A stretch of DNA of 64,000 bases from Bradyrhizobium tropiciagri (GTDB lineage: Bacteria; Pseudomonadota; Alphaproteobacteria; Rhizobiales; Xanthobacteraceae), in the NCBI RefSeq assembly GCF_001189845.1, contig NZ_LFLZ01000002.1, forward strand, positions 186,001-250,000. Reading direction: 5' to 3'. Numbering within the stretch: position 1 is the first letter of the stretch; the number at the start of each line of letters is the position of its first letter. The notes under the pieces were generated by a model. The model was not told the origin of the DNA, ran no database searches, and worked only from the letters and a program-made list of their open reading frames with translations. A program made the position numbers and the translations under genes. Shown piece by piece: positions 1-9,900 of this stretch.

Positions 1-208
1 CGATCTTGTTCTCAAAGCCCTCGCCCTTGTCGTTCGAGAACGGCAGGTTGCGCGGATCGGCACAGATGCGGAGAACTTTGGGATCGACCAGCTCGATGGA
101 GAGTTCGCCCTGCTCATTGACCTGCGCACGCGCGATGTCACGGCCGGCGAGACAGGCGATAAAGCCGACAAGCGCGAACAGGACAGGACGGCATCCGACA
201 ACTCTCAT
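1..208 (-). CDS. Quinoprotein dehydrogenase-associated periplasmic binding protein, N-terminal part (cut by window edge)
   Basis: Only the first 69 codons lie in the window; the gene runs off the left edge. The start ATG at 208 has an AGGAG ribosome binding site about 8 bases upstream. The protein opens with a secretory signal (hydrophobic stretch VLFALVGFIACLAG) and then reads VLRICADPRNLPFSNDKGEG, typical of the family-3-like binding proteins that accompany PQQ dehydrogenases (MoxJ/XoxJ-like). It is divergent from the metallo-hydrolase and SoxYZ-like genes to its right, which belong to the same quinoprotein-associated set. Family membership comes from this N-terminal motif alone. The ligand is unknown. 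Confidence 0.75.
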   Translation of the reverse strand, partial: MRVVGCRPVLFALVGFIACLAGRDIARAQVNEQGELSIELVDPKVLRICADPRNLPFSNDKGEGFENKI

Positions 209-375
209 CACGCGGTCTCCTCTTGAGCGGACAGGTCACCGTGGTCAGGCAATTGCCCGGCGCGCCATGACGTGTAACAGGGATAATGATCGCGACGGCG
301 CCGCGTTGCTTGTTGCAGCGCAAACGCACGTGAGACGACATCGTTCATGCGTCCCGGAAAAACTGAGGCGGAAAC

Positions 376-1302
376 ATGGCTCATGGCGGTTCGGTGCTTG
401 CGCTGCTCCTGATGCTTTGGGCGCCGACCATAGCGCGGGCGCAAGAGGCGGAATTGCCTGTGAGCGAAGTCGCCCCCGGAATATTCGTTCACACCGGCGT
501 CACTGCATTGATGACGCGCGAGAACGAAGGCGCCATCGCCAATGTGGGCTTCGTGATCGGCGACAGTGCCGTTGCCGTCATCGACACCGGCGGCAGCGTT
601 CGCGAAGGACTGCAATTGCTCGCCGCGGTGCGCAGCCATAGCGACAAGCCGATCCGCTACGTCATCAACACCCACGCGCATCCGGACCACAGCTTCGGCA
701 ACGCGGCGTTCGTCGGCGACGGGACCAGCTTTGTCGGCCACAAGGCCCTGCCCCGCGCGCTGGCGGCGCGCGGGCAATTCTATCTCGACGGATTTCGGCG
801 GACCATGGGCGATGCCTTGGTCGACGAGGTGCGGATCATTCCACCAACCGTGCTGGTCGAGGACACGCTGAAGCTCAACCTTGGCGGACGGAGCCTCACT
901 CTGAAGGCCTGGCCGCCCGCCCACAGCGACAACGACCTGACCGTCTTCGATGAACGCAGCGGGACCCTGTTCGCCGGCGACATGGTGTTCCTCGAGCATA
1001 TTCCGGTGGTCGACGGCAGCCTCAAGGGCTGGCTGCGCGCGCTCGACGACCTCGCCGCGATTCCCGCCGAGCGTGTGGTTCCCGGTCACGGACCCGTGAG
1101 CGCATGGCCTGCGGCGCTCGCCGACGAACGGCGTTATCTCGAGACGCTGGCCACGGACGTGCGCGCGCTGGTCAAAAGCGGCAAGCCGATCACGGCTGCG
1201 GCGGAGCACGCCGCGGCAGCTGAGCGGCCGCGCTGGCAATTGTTCGATGATTACAACGCCCGCAACGCAACTGCAGCATTCTCGGAAATTGAATGGGAGT
1301 AG
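376..1302 (+). CDS. Quinoprotein-associated secreted metallo-beta-lactamase-fold hydrolase
   Basis: A 308-residue protein with a signal peptide (about residues 1-22) followed by a metallo-beta-lactamase fold. The zinc-binding motif THAHPDH is at residues 99-105 (H100, H102, D104, H105), and later His/Asp ligands sit in the AHSDND and GDMVF segments and in PGHGP near the C-terminus. It lies 43 bases upstream of a SoxYZ-like carrier gene, and that pairing is characteristic of the 'quinoprotein relay system zinc metallohydrolase' families found near PQQ dehydrogenases. Its substrate is not established. Given the carrier next door it may act on a thioester- or cysteine-bound intermediate in the periplasm, which is inference. 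The start ATG at 376 follows a GGCGG box. Confidence 0.85.
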   Translation: MAHGGSVLALLLMLWAPTIARAQEAELPVSEVAPGIFVHTGVTALMTRENEGAIANVGFVIGDSAVAVIDTGGSVREGLQLLAAVRSHSDKPIRYVINTHAHPDHSFGNAAFVGDGTSFVGHKALPRALAARGQFYLDGFRRTMGDALVDEVRIIPPTVLVEDTLKLNLGGRSLTLKAWPPAHSDNDLTVFDERSGTLFAGDMVFLEHIPVVDGSLKGWLRALDDLAAIPAERVVPGHGPVSAWPAALADERRYLETLATDVRALVKSGKPITAAAEHAAAAERPRWQLFDDYNARNATAAFSEIEWE

Positions 1303-1345
1303 CTGTTGGCCCTATAATGATGCGGCTGCATAGGATCTCGCGAAC

Positions 1346-2170
1346 ATGACCGGACATCGCGCCCGCCTGCTTTGCGTCGCCAGCCTTGTTGCGATCGCGC
1401 TGGGCACACCGGCCGCGCTCGCGGCCGAGACCTATGACCCCTGGCCGGGCCTCGTCCAGGACATCTTCAGCAATCGTCCGATGAATGACGGCAACGACGT
1501 CATCGGCATCGAGATGCCGGCGCGCGCGGAGGACGCCGCGATCGTTCCGGTGACGCTGCGCACCAAGCTGCAACCCAGCGACAGCCGCCGCGTCATCGCC
1601 ATCACCCTGGTCATCGACGAAAATCCCGCACCGATGGCCGCGAAATTCACGCTCGGGCCGGACGCCAATGTCACCGAGATCTCGACCCGCGTCCGCGTCA
1701 ACAATTACACCAACGTGCACGCCGTCGCGCAGCTCAGCGACGGCAAGCTCTATGTGAGCAAGGTCTACGTCAAGGCATCCGGCGGCTGCTCGGCACCGGC
1801 CGGCAAGAACGTCGAGGAAGCGAAGAACCGGCTCGGCCAGATGCGCTACCGGCAATTCACGAAGTCCGAACAGGGGCCGGCGACCAGCACGCGCGAAGCC
1901 CAGATCATGATCGGGCACCCGAACAATTCAGGCCTGCAGATGGATCAGGTCACGCAGCTCTATATCCCGGCCTTCTTCGTCAACGAGCTGCACATCTGGC
2001 AGGACGACAGTCCGGTGCTGGCGATGGAGGGCGGAATCTCGATTTCCGAGGACCCCAACATCCGCTTCACCTACGTCTCGAACGGCGCCAAGCACTTCCG
2101 CGCCGAAGCCAGGGATACCGACGGGCACGTCTTCGAGCACGAATGGAAGGTCGAGAATCCCGGGACCTGA
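1346..2170 (+). CDS. Quinoprotein dehydrogenase-associated SoxYZ-like fused carrier protein
   Basis: A 274-residue exported protein whose signal peptide ends near residue 27 (AALAAETYDPW). It joins a SoxY-like domain to a SoxZ-like domain. The swinging-arm cysteine is visible in VKASGGCSAPAGK at about residues 148-160, and the following half resembles the SoxZ immunoglobulin-like fold. In thiosulfate oxidation SoxY and SoxZ carry the substrate on such a cysteine. The fused versions beside PQQ dehydrogenases form a separate family of unknown cargo. It follows the metallo-hydrolase in the same direction, probably in one transcript. Placement in the fused family is strong; the biochemical role is unknown. 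Confidence 0.85.
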   Translation: MTGHRARLLCVASLVAIALGTPAALAAETYDPWPGLVQDIFSNRPMNDGNDVIGIEMPARAEDAAIVPVTLRTKLQPSDSRRVIAITLVIDENPAPMAAKFTLGPDANVTEISTRVRVNNYTNVHAVAQLSDGKLYVSKVYVKASGGCSAPAGKNVEEAKNRLGQMRYRQFTKSEQGPATSTREAQIMIGHPNNSGLQMDQVTQLYIPAFFVNELHIWQDDSPVLAMEGGISISEDPNIRFTYVSNGAKHFRAEARDTDGHVFEHEWKVENPGT

Positions 2171-2197
2171 CGGGTACGCGATCTCGCGATCAACGCT

Positions 2198-2581
2198 CTA
2201 GAAACATCGGACTTCGGCTTCGGCTTGAGCGCGCCGCAAATCGTTGAGCGCGTTCGCGGCCTGCTCGGACGAGCGGAACTGGCCGCCCAGGTTGCCGCGC
2301 ACCTGCGCCATGCTCAGCACGGTTTCGGCGGTGACGTAGCGATCATAGGGGATGATGGAGGCGACGACGTCGATCGAGCAGGAGCATTGCTCGATCGACT
2401 GCCGGGATTCGCCATTGGCCTTCATGCAGCCGAACACATACTCCGCCCGCGCCGAGGTCGGATAGTCGTTGATCTCCTGAGCCCGCGCGCTGATCGTCGT
2501 CCCGGCGAGCACGGCCAGGAGCCCGGCCAAGAACACCGCCAAGACGGCGACAATCGGTCGTAGCATGCCAGCTCCTGCCAT
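2198..2581 (-). CDS. Secreted small hypothetical protein with four cysteines
   Basis: About 127 residues with an N-terminal hydrophobic export signal ending in ISARAQE. The mature part contains FGCMKANG, EQCSCSID and a terminal CF, so disulfides are likely in the periplasm. It is not a family I can name; similar small proteins occur beside alcohol-oxidation genes in Bradyrhizobium, from memory only. The ATG at 2581 has a GAGGAAG box 8-9 bases upstream. A second in-frame ATG at 2566 also has a good AGGAG site, so the start is uncertain by five codons. It converges on the SoxYZ-like gene and is divergent from the ABC transporter operon. Confidence 0.65.
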   Translation of the reverse strand: MAGAGMLRPIVAVLAVFLAGLLAVLAGTTISARAQEINDYPTSARAEYVFGCMKANGESRQSIEQCSCSIDVVASIIPYDRYVTAETVLSMAQVRGNLGGQFRSSEQAANALNDLRRAQAEAEVRCF

Positions 2582-2667
2582 GGTCGTGCTTCCTCTTCTC
2601 TTCCCGCAAGCTATGCTATGGGTGTTGATCAGAAAATAAAACATTCGGGGAAGTGGCTCAAGAAACG

Positions 2668-3648
2668 ATGATCATGTCTGTACGCACGGTGTTGGCTGCG
2701 GCAGTTCTGGCGGTCATGCAGTTCGGCACCTCGTGCAACGCGGAGACCATCCGCGTTGCAGCGCAGAAGACCGGAACGCTGGCCTGGGAACTGGCTGTCA
2801 TTCGCTCCCATGGTCTCGACAAGAAGGCCAACCTGTCGATCGATGTCGTCGAGCTCGCCAGCCCCGAGGCCGGCAAGATCGCGCTGCGCTCCGGCACCGC
2901 CGACGTGATGGTGTCCGACTGGCCCTGGGTGTCGCGCGAGCGATCGCTCGGTGCCAAGCTCCAGTTCTATCCCTATTCGAGCGCGCTGGGCGCCGTAATG
3001 ATCCCGGCCGCCTCGCCGGTCGAAACGCTCGCCGACCTCAAGGGGCGCAAGCTTGCCGTCGCCGGCGGCGCGATCGACAAGAACTGGCTGTTGCTGCAAG
3101 CCGCCTTGAAGCAGGACGGCGTCGACCTGAAGTCACAGGCGACCATCGTCTATGGCGCGCCGCCGCTGCTCGCCGCCAAGACGCTGGGTGGCGAAATGGA
3201 CGCGACGCTCAACTATTGGAATTTCTGCGCCGCGCTCGAGGCCAAGGGCTTTCGCCGCCTCGCCGGCATGGAAGAGATCCTGCAGAAGCTCGGCAGCAAG
3301 GGCCGCATCGCGATGATTGGTTACGTCTTCGACGAGGCCTGGGCTGGCGCCAACAAGGACCTGGTGGCCCGCTTCATCGCCGTGACGCGCGCCGCGAAAG
3401 AGATTCTGGCGACCTCGGACGCCGAATGGGATGCGATCGCGCCGCTGACCGGCGCGCAGGATGCCGCAACCCTGCAGGCCTATCGCGACCGCTATCGTGA
3501 AGGCATCCCGCGGCGTCCGATCGCTGACGAAGAGGCGGACGCGCGGGTGCTCTACCGGGTGTTGGCGCAACTCGGCGGCCGCGATCTGGTCGGGACGGCG
3601 ACCGAGCTCGATCCCGGCACCTTCTATCAAGCGATCCCGGGAGACTGA
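2668..3648 (+). CDS. ABC transporter substrate-binding protein, SsuA/NMT1-like
   Basis: A periplasmic binding protein of about 326 residues with a Sec signal ending near TSCNAETIRVA. The fold signature is seen in VIRSHGLDKKANLS, the AS-P-AGKIALRSGTADVMVSDW segment and ETLADLKGRKLAVAGG, as in aliphatic sulfonate, nitrate and taurine binding proteins. It is the first gene of a three-gene transporter operon: the permease GTG starts 2 bases after its stop. The ligand cannot be read from the sequence. Its position between quinoprotein-associated genes suggests a role in alcohol or metal metabolism, but this is only context. Upstream in-frame starts (GTG at 2653) and a downstream ATG at 2674 are alternatives. 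Confidence 0.82.
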   Translation: MIMSVRTVLAAAVLAVMQFGTSCNAETIRVAAQKTGTLAWELAVIRSHGLDKKANLSIDVVELASPEAGKIALRSGTADVMVSDWPWVSRERSLGAKLQFYPYSSALGAVMIPAASPVETLADLKGRKLAVAGGAIDKNWLLLQAALKQDGVDLKSQATIVYGAPPLLAAKTLGGEMDATLNYWNFCAALEAKGFRRLAGMEEILQKLGSKGRIAMIGYVFDEAWAGANKDLVARFIAVTRAAKEILATSDAEWDAIAPLTGAQDAATLQAYRDRYREGIPRRPIADEEADARVLYRVLAQLGGRDLVGTATELDPGTFYQAIPGD

Positions 3649-3650
3649 CG

Positions 3651-4388
3651 GTGCTGCGCCTCCTGTCATTCGCGCTGTTCATCGCGACCTGGTGGATTGC
3701 CTCGCTCGTGATCGGCGATGCCAAGCTGCCGGCGCCGCCGGCGGTACTCTCGGTGCTCATCGCCGAGGCACGATCGGGGGCGCTGTTCGTCAATCTCGGC
3801 GCGACGCTGGCGCGCGTCGCGCTGGCTTTCACGCTTGCAATGGCGATCGGCTCGGCGATCGGCTACCTGATGGGCCGCGTCTCGCTCGCCAATCGCCTTG
3901 GCGATCCCTGGCTGATCCTGCTGCTCAATTTGCCGGCGCTGGTTGTCATCGTGCTGGCCTATATCTGGGCCGGGCTGACCGAGGTCGCGGCGATCGCCGC
4001 CATCGCCATCAACAAGCTGCCGACCGCCGTCGTCACCCTGCGCGAGGGTGCCCGTGCGCTCGATCCTGCGCTCGACGAGATGGCAACGGCGTTTGCCTTG
4101 CCGCGCGGCCGCGCCTTCCGGCATGTGATCCTGCCGCAACTTGCGCCCTACATCGCGGCCGCGGCGCGCTCCGGGCTCTCGCTGGTCTGGAAGATCGTGC
4201 TGGTCGCCGAATATCTCGGCCGGCCGAACGGTGTCGGCTTCGAGATCGGCGTCGCCTTCCAGCTGTTCGACATTCCCCTGCTGCTCGCCTACTCGCTGAG
4301 CTTTGCCGGCGTCGTGCTGGTCATCGAGACGGTGATGGTGCAGCCGTTTGAAACCAGGCTAACGCGGTGGCGGCTCCGTGCAGCTTGA
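3651..4388 (+). CDS. ABC transporter permease, SsuC-like
   Basis: A 245-residue inner-membrane protein with about six hydrophobic helices and the binding-protein-dependent transport signature around EMATAFALPRGRAFRHVILP, the loop that docks on the ATPase. The start is GTG at 3651, two bases after the stop of the binding-protein gene. Its 3' end overlaps the ATPase gene by 11 bases, so the three genes are translationally coupled. The family (SsuC/TauC/NrtB) imports sulfonates, taurine or nitrate; the substrate here is unassigned. Confidence 0.85.
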   Translation: MLRLLSFALFIATWWIASLVIGDAKLPAPPAVLSVLIAEARSGALFVNLGATLARVALAFTLAMAIGSAIGYLMGRVSLANRLGDPWLILLLNLPALVVIVLAYIWAGLTEVAAIAAIAINKLPTAVVTLREGARALDPALDEMATAFALPRGRAFRHVILPQLAPYIAAAARSGLSLVWKIVLVAEYLGRPNGVGFEIGVAFQLFDIPLLLAYSLSFAGVVLVIETVMVQPFETRLTRWRLRAA

Positions 4389-5088
4389 GGTCAATATCAC
4401 AGGCAAGAGCTTCGAGAGCGCGGCCGGAAAGCGGCACGACGTGCTCGACAACGTCACCTTCACGTTGAACGCCGGCGAGGTCGGCGTGCTGTTCGGCCCG
4501 TCGGGTTGCGGCAAGAGCACCCTGCTCAAGATTCTCGCCGGGCTCGACGGCAACTATCAGGGCCATGTCACGCGCTCACCCGGCATGCGCCTTGGCATGG
4601 TGTTCCAGGAGCCGCGGCTGTTGCCCTGGCGCACCGTCGAGGAGAACGTGCGGCTAGCCGCACCTGAGGTCGACGACGGCACGCTGGCGGCGCTGTTCGA
4701 GGTGCTCGAACTGAGCGCGCATCACAACCACTTTCCCGGCGAATTGTCGCTCGGACTCGCCCGCCGCGTCGCCCTCGCCCGCGCCTTCGCCATCGAGCCG
4801 GATTTCCTGATCCTCGACGAGCCGCTGGCCTCGCTCGACAATGCCCTCGCAGGCAGGCTGCGCGACCAGATCGCGACCCTGGTCGCGAGCCGGAAGATGA
4901 TGACGCTCCTGGTCACCCACGATCTCGACGATGCCGTCCGCCTCGGCGACCGCCTGTTCTTCCTGTCGCCGCGGCCGGCCCGAATCCTTCACGTCGAAAC
5001 CATCGCCGCACCACGTGCGACACGGGGCGAGCCGGAGATCGGTGAAATCAAGCGGCAGCTCTCGCAGTTGGACCTTGCAAATATGTGA
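4378..5088 (+). CDS. ABC transporter ATP-binding protein, SsuB-like with unusual signature motif
   Basis: A 236-residue ATPase. Walker A is GPSGCGKST (residues 40-48), the Q-loop is in VFQEPRLLPWR, Walker B is FLILDEPLASLDN, and the switch His is in LLVTHDLDDA. The ABC signature reads ELSLGLARRVALARA, where most relatives have LSGGxxQR. The replacement of both G and Q is a visible oddity, though the rest is intact. It starts with GTG at 4378 inside the 3' end of the permease gene. It would energise the importer encoded by the two preceding genes. Confidence 0.85.
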   Translation: MQLEVNITGKSFESAAGKRHDVLDNVTFTLNAGEVGVLFGPSGCGKSTLLKILAGLDGNYQGHVTRSPGMRLGMVFQEPRLLPWRTVEENVRLAAPEVDDGTLAALFEVLELSAHHNHFPGELSLGLARRVALARAFAIEPDFLILDEPLASLDNALAGRLRDQIATLVASRKMMTLLVTHDLDDAVRLGDRLFFLSPRPARILHVETIAAPRATRGEPEIGEIKRQLSQLDLANM

Positions 5089-5128
5089 GACGCCGTCATC
5101 CTTGGACCAAGCGTAAGGGAGAGGTCGG

Positions 5129-5482
5129 ATGTCGCGTGCGTTGATTGCCGTTGGAGTTGCCTTGCTCGTGCTGCCGGCCGCCGTGCTCGCCCAAAGCAAA
5201 GGCAAGGGCATCCGGTTGTGGAATCTGACCAGCGCCACGATCTCGAGCTTCGAGCTGTCGCCGGCGGGCAAGAATGAATGGGGTCCCAACCAGACGCTGA
5301 ACGACAAGGACAAGGAAGTCGACCACGACGAGCGCTTGCGTATCACCGGCGTCGAGCCCGGCCGCTACGATGCCAAGGTTGGCTATAGCGGGGGCAAGCA
5401 GTGCTTGGCCCGCGACATCGAGATCAAGGCCGATGCGGTGTTTACGGTGTCCGACAAGGACCTGAAGGACTGCAACAAATAG
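5129..5482 (+). CDS. Small secreted hypothetical protein
   Basis: A 117-residue protein with a clear signal peptide (ALIAVGVALLVLPAAVLAQ). The mature domain is beta-rich by appearance, with an IRLWNLTSATISSFELSPAG segment and two cysteines (KQCLARD and KDCNK at the end), suggesting one disulfide. I do not recognise a named family. It lies 40 bases after the ABC ATPase gene, with a GGGAGAGG box before ATG 5129, and may be co-transcribed with it. It converges on the next small gene across a GC hairpin. Confidence 0.65.
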   Translation: MSRALIAVGVALLVLPAAVLAQSKGKGIRLWNLTSATISSFELSPAGKNEWGPNQTLNDKDKEVDHDERLRITGVEPGRYDAKVGYSGGKQCLARDIEIKADAVFTVSDKDLKDCNK

Positions 5483-5486
5483 AGCG

Positions 5487-5723
5487 CTAGCCCGCGGGCG
5501 GTTTGCCGCCCGTGCTCGCGCGATCATTGGTGTGCGGATATTCGCACCGCCATCGCACCGCAGTCCATTTCGGATGTTCGCCGACCCACTGCGCGATGTA
5601 GGGCGGCGCGGCCATGGCGCATTGCTGCAGCGAGCCGGTCCAGTTGAACACCAGATGCTGCTCCTCGCAGGTGGCGGGCGACAGCACCGCACATACAGTG
5701 ACGATCAGATCAATCGGGTTCAT
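5487..5723 (-). CDS. Conserved small hypothetical protein
   Basis: A 78-residue protein with a short hydrophobic N-terminus (IDLIVTVCAVL) and four cysteines, in the segments TVCAV, ATCEEQHL, QQCAMAAPPY and RWRCEYPH. The pattern is familiar from small rhizobial proteins of unknown function. ATG 5723 is preceded by GAGGTCTC, an acceptable ribosome binding site. Its 3' end overlaps the GC-rich hairpin shared with the convergent upstream gene. No function is proposed. Confidence 0.6.
   Translation of the reverse strand: MNPIDLIVTVCAVLSPATCEEQHLVFNWTGSLQQCAMAAPPYIAQWVGEHPKWTAVRWRCEYPHTNDRASTGGKPPAG
5495..5512. terminator. GC-rich hairpin between convergent genes
   Basis: A perfect inverted repeat, CGGGCGG / CCGCCCG with a TTTG loop, 12 bases after the stop codon of the upstream gene. 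It lies inside the last codons of the convergent gene. There is no T-run, so bidirectional termination is plausible but not certain. Confidence 0.45.
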
Positions 5724-5927
5724 GCATGAGACCTCGCGAGCGTCGTCAAAAAGATAACATAAGCGCTACGTCCACAGCAGCCGGAAGTTTCATTTTCGCG
5801 CGAGCGGGACCCGGCCGTCGCGGCCCCGCAGCACATCGGCGTGACCTGAGCCGACAACCGTGAAACCGACGCCTTGCCGCCGGTTCATTTCGTCAATAAG
5901 CTGGTTCCCACAACTGCTAACAGGCTG

Positions 5928-6995
5928 ATGGCTCTTACGGAAACCTCCCGGCGCGGCGTCGCGATCGCCATATGCTTGCTGGCGCTCGGCGCCGGCGCTT
6001 GGGCTGTCACGGGTCAGGTTCGGCGTGCAGCGGCGGAGCCGCAGCCGGGCAAGCCGGATTCGGGCCGCACCGAGCCCTCCCGCATCGCAAACAGCGACCA
6101 GGCACCGGTCAAGCTGACGCCCAACCAGCAGGGACAGATCGGGCTCGAAACTTCGGTTGTGGAAGCCGCTCCGCATCCTGAGCAATTCCGCGCCTACGGT
6201 GCCGTGCTGGACATCTCTCGCATCACGGAGCTCACCAACAGCTACGCCAATGCGCAGGCCCAACTCCAGACAGCGCAGGCCAAGCTCGAAGTCGCGAAGA
6301 GCGCATTCGACCGGACCAAGAATCTCGTCGACTCCGCCGCGCTCCCCAGAAAGGAAGCCGAAACCGCGGAGGGAACGCTGCGAACCGACAAGGCCGCGCT
6401 TGCTGCGGCGGAATCGCAGCTCAGGACTCTTGCAGCAACAGCACAGCAGGAATGGGGGCCGGTGATCGGCCGCGGCATCGTCGAGCGCTCGCCCGCGGTC
6501 GTCAGGCTGATCGAGCGTGATCAGTTTCTGGTTCAGGTGACGCTGCCGCCCGGCGTGAGTGTCGCCGCAACTCCGCGAACGGCCCTCGCACAGGCGCCGA
6601 CGCGAAATGCGAATATCGATCTGCAGTACGTCTCCCCGGCAACACGCACCGATCCCCGGATTCAGGGATTGAGCTATTTCTTCTCGGCGCCTGGCGACAG
6701 TGGTCTGCTGCCCGGCATGAACACCACGGTCTATGTGCCGTCGGGCACCACTTACGAGGGCGTGTTCATCGAGGATACCGCGATCGTGCGATGGCAGGGC
6801 CGATCATGGGTTTACCTGCGCGTGAGACCCGACAGCTTCCGGCGGCATCCGATCAGCACGGATCAGCCGGTCTCGGATGACGACTACGTCGTCCGAGACA
6901 TCCCGTCGGGATCCGAAATCGTCATCCGGGGTGCACAGGTCCTACTGTCCGAGGAGGCCAAGGGCGAGCTTCGGAGCGGCGATGACAATGACTGA
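5928..6995 (+). CDS. RND efflux periplasmic adaptor (membrane fusion protein), heavy-metal type
   Basis: About 355 residues. An N-terminal membrane anchor/signal (GVAIAICLLALGAGAWAVTG) precedes KLTPNQQGQIGLETSVVEAAPHP, the usual opening of CusB/CzcB-type adaptors. Then comes an alpha-helical hairpin (about residues 105-185; repeated QTAQAKLEVAKSAFDRTKN) and a C-terminal beta/membrane-proximal region with PGMNTTVYVP. The hairpin tip and lipoyl parts look short compared with CusB. The start is placed at ATG 5928, just before the membrane segment. The gene overlaps the start of the RND pump gene by 14 bases, so the two are coupled. Confidence 0.8.
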   Translation: MALTETSRRGVAIAICLLALGAGAWAVTGQVRRAAAEPQPGKPDSGRTEPSRIANSDQAPVKLTPNQQGQIGLETSVVEAAPHPEQFRAYGAVLDISRITELTNSYANAQAQLQTAQAKLEVAKSAFDRTKNLVDSAALPRKEAETAEGTLRTDKAALAAAESQLRTLAATAQQEWGPVIGRGIVERSPAVVRLIERDQFLVQVTLPPGVSVAATPRTALAQAPTRNANIDLQYVSPATRTDPRIQGLSYFFSAPGDSGLLPGMNTTVYVPSGTTYEGVFIEDTAIVRWQGRSWVYLRVRPDSFRRHPISTDQPVSDDDYVVRDIPSGSEIVIRGAQVLLSEEAKGELRSGDDND

Positions 6996-9900
6996 CGGCA
7001 CCGGCTCCGACCGTTCAGGACCGCAAGCCGCTCTCGTCGCGTTCGCCATCCGCTTCCGCGGTATCGTGCTCGCGCTTTCGTTCGCGCTGCTGGGCTACGG
7101 CCTGTTCGCGCTCGGCGAAGCCAAATACGGCGTCTTCCCCGAATTCGCACCGCCACAGGTCACGATCCAGACCGAAGCTCCCGGCCTCAGCCCGGAGCAT
7201 GTCGAAATCCTGGTCACGCAACCGATCGAAACGTCGATCAACGGCCTGGCCGGCGTCGAAAGCCTGCGCTCGTCGTCGATCCAGGGCCTCTCCGTGGTGA
7301 CGGTCGTCTTCCAGCCGGGCAGCGATATCTACCGGGCGCGCCAATTGGTGACGGAGCGTCTCTCGGCCGTGGCCGCGCGGCTGCCACAAGGCGTGCAGCC
7401 GCCCTCGATGACACCGTTGACTCCGCTGGCCGGCACGGTGCTGGTCATTGGCCTGACGTCCGACCAGCGCTCGCTGATGGAATTGCGCACCGTTGCGGAC
7501 TGGACCGTGGCAAGGCGGCTTCTGGCCGTCACGGGCGTGGCACAAGTATCCACTTACGGCAAAGACGTCAGGTCTCTGCAGGTGCAGGTCCGCCCGGACG
7601 ACCTGATCCGGTTCCGGGTCGGCATGAACGATGTGCTGGCCGCCGCGCGCAAGGCCACCGGCGTACGGGGCGCCGGCTTCATCGATACCGCCAATCAGCG
7701 CGTCACGCTGCAAACCCAGGGGCAGTCCCTGACGCCCGATCAACTCGCCCGCACCGTTCTTCTGCACGAAGGCGGCGCGAGCGTGGTTCTCGACGACGTC
7801 GCCACCGTTGTGACCGCTCCCGAGCCGCCGATCGGGGCCGCCCTCATCGACGGCGTGCCCGGCATCATGCTGATGGTCAGCCAGCAATACGGTGCGAACA
7901 CACGAGAAGTCACCACGCGGGCGGAAGCCGCCCTGCAAGAGCTGCGACCGGGCCTTGAAGCCGACGGTGTCAAGCTCCATGCAGACATCTTCCGCCCTGC
8001 CAATTTCATCGATGCGGCGACCGAGAACGTGCTCAACGCGTTGTTGATCGGCGGCGCGCTCGTGGTCGTTGTGCTGTTTCTGTTTCTGTTCGACTGGCGC
8101 ACCTCGATCATCAGCTGCACTGCCATTCCCCTCTCGTTGATCGCGGCCGTGCTCGCACTGCAATGGATGGGTGAAACGCTCAACACGATGACGCTGGGTG
8201 GCCTTGCGATCGCGATCGGCGAAGTCGTCGATGACGCCGTGATCGGCGTCGAGAATGTGGTACGTCGATTGCGCGAAAACCGCCGGGCAACGGCGCCGAG
8301 ACCCGAGGCTCGCGTCGTGCTCGATGCCTTCCTCGAAGTGCGCACCGCCGTTGCCTATGCAACGTTTGCGGTGCTGCTGGTCTTCTTCCCGATCCTGACG
8401 CTTTCCGGCATTGCCGGCCGTCTCTTCGGGCCCTTGGGCATCGCCTACATCCTGGCCGTGCTCGCCTCGCTGGCGGTCGCCCTTACGGTGACGCCGGCGC
8501 TCTCCATGCTGCTCCTCGTCGGCAGGACCGGCGGGCAGCGCCTGCATGAACCGCCTGCGGTGCGATGGTCCCGTCGCCACTACCAGGCCTTGCTGCGTCA
8601 TATCGGCCGCTACCCGAAGCTGGTGATGACGGCGGCCGCGGCTTTGACGATCGCCGGCGGGGCGATGCTGCCCTTCTTCGGCGGGACCTTCCTGCCGGAT
8701 CTGCGCGAAGGCCATCTGATCCTGCACGTCTCCGCGATCCCCGGCACCTCGCTCGACGAATCGCTTCGTATCGGCAAGCTGATGACCGATACGCTCCTGA
8801 AGATCCCGGGTGTACGCCGGGTGGCGCAGCATGCAGGCCGGGCCGAGGCCGGCATCGACACGGTCGGTCCGCATTCCAGCGAGTTCGAGGTCGATTTGGA
8901 GCCCGGGCTCTCGGGTCGGGCACAATCCGCCGCAGAAGCGCGCATCAGGGCCGCTCTGGCCGGCTTCCCCGGGGTTTCCTTCTCGAGCAAGACCTACCTG
9001 ACGGAACGTGTCGAGGAGACCGTCTCCGGCTTCACCGCGGCGGTGGTCGTCAACATCTACGGACCCGATCTCGATTTGCTCGAGCGCGCTGCGCGCGACG
9101 TCGCGCGCGAACTGGATGAAGTCGCAGGGGCCGCCGACGTGCAGCAACGATCGCCGCCGGGAATGCCGCAAGTCAACGTGACGCTTCGCCCGACGGATCT
9201 GCAGCGATGGGGTCTCGATGCGGTCGAAGTGCTCGAACTCATTCGCACCGCCTATCAGGCGATGTCGTCGGCCAGGGATATGAAGGCAATGCCGTCTTCA
9301 ATGTCATCGTGATCCTCGACGCGCATGCCCGCGCCCGAGTCACTCAGATCGGTGACCTGCCTGTGCGGACGCCGAGCGGCGCTTACGTTCTGCTGAAGCA
9401 GATCGCCGACGTCTACGAGACTTCGGGCCGCTATCAGATCCAGCACCTGAATGCGCAGCGCGTTCAGACCGTAACGGCGAACGTCAGCGGCCGCGATCTC
9501 GAATCCTTCGTGGCCGCCGCCAAACGCAAGCTGGCGCGCGAAGTCACGCTGCCGCCCGGTGCTCACGTGGAGTTTGCCGGTGCGGCCGAGGCCCAGGCCC
9601 GGTCGCGGCACGATCTCATCGTCAACTCCTTGCTGGCCGGGACGGGCATCGTCGTTCTGCTTGCGATGGTGACCGGTCATTGGCGAAACCTGTTGCTGGT
9701 CATGATCAACTTGCCGTTTGCGTTTGTCGGCGGCGTATTCGCCCTGGCGCTGACCGGTGGCCTGCTTTCGCTCGGGTCGATGGTCGGCTTCGTCACGCTG
9801 TTCGGAATCACGCTGCGCAACTCGATCCTGATGATCTCGCATTACGAGCACCTGGTCCTGGTCGACGGTCGTGTGTGGGGACTGGATACCGTGATCGAGG

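Noticed and set aside
7015..9171. Long open frame antisense to the RND pump
   Set aside because: A shadow of a high-GC gene: low-complexity, Arg/His/Gln-rich translation without motifs or ribosome binding site.
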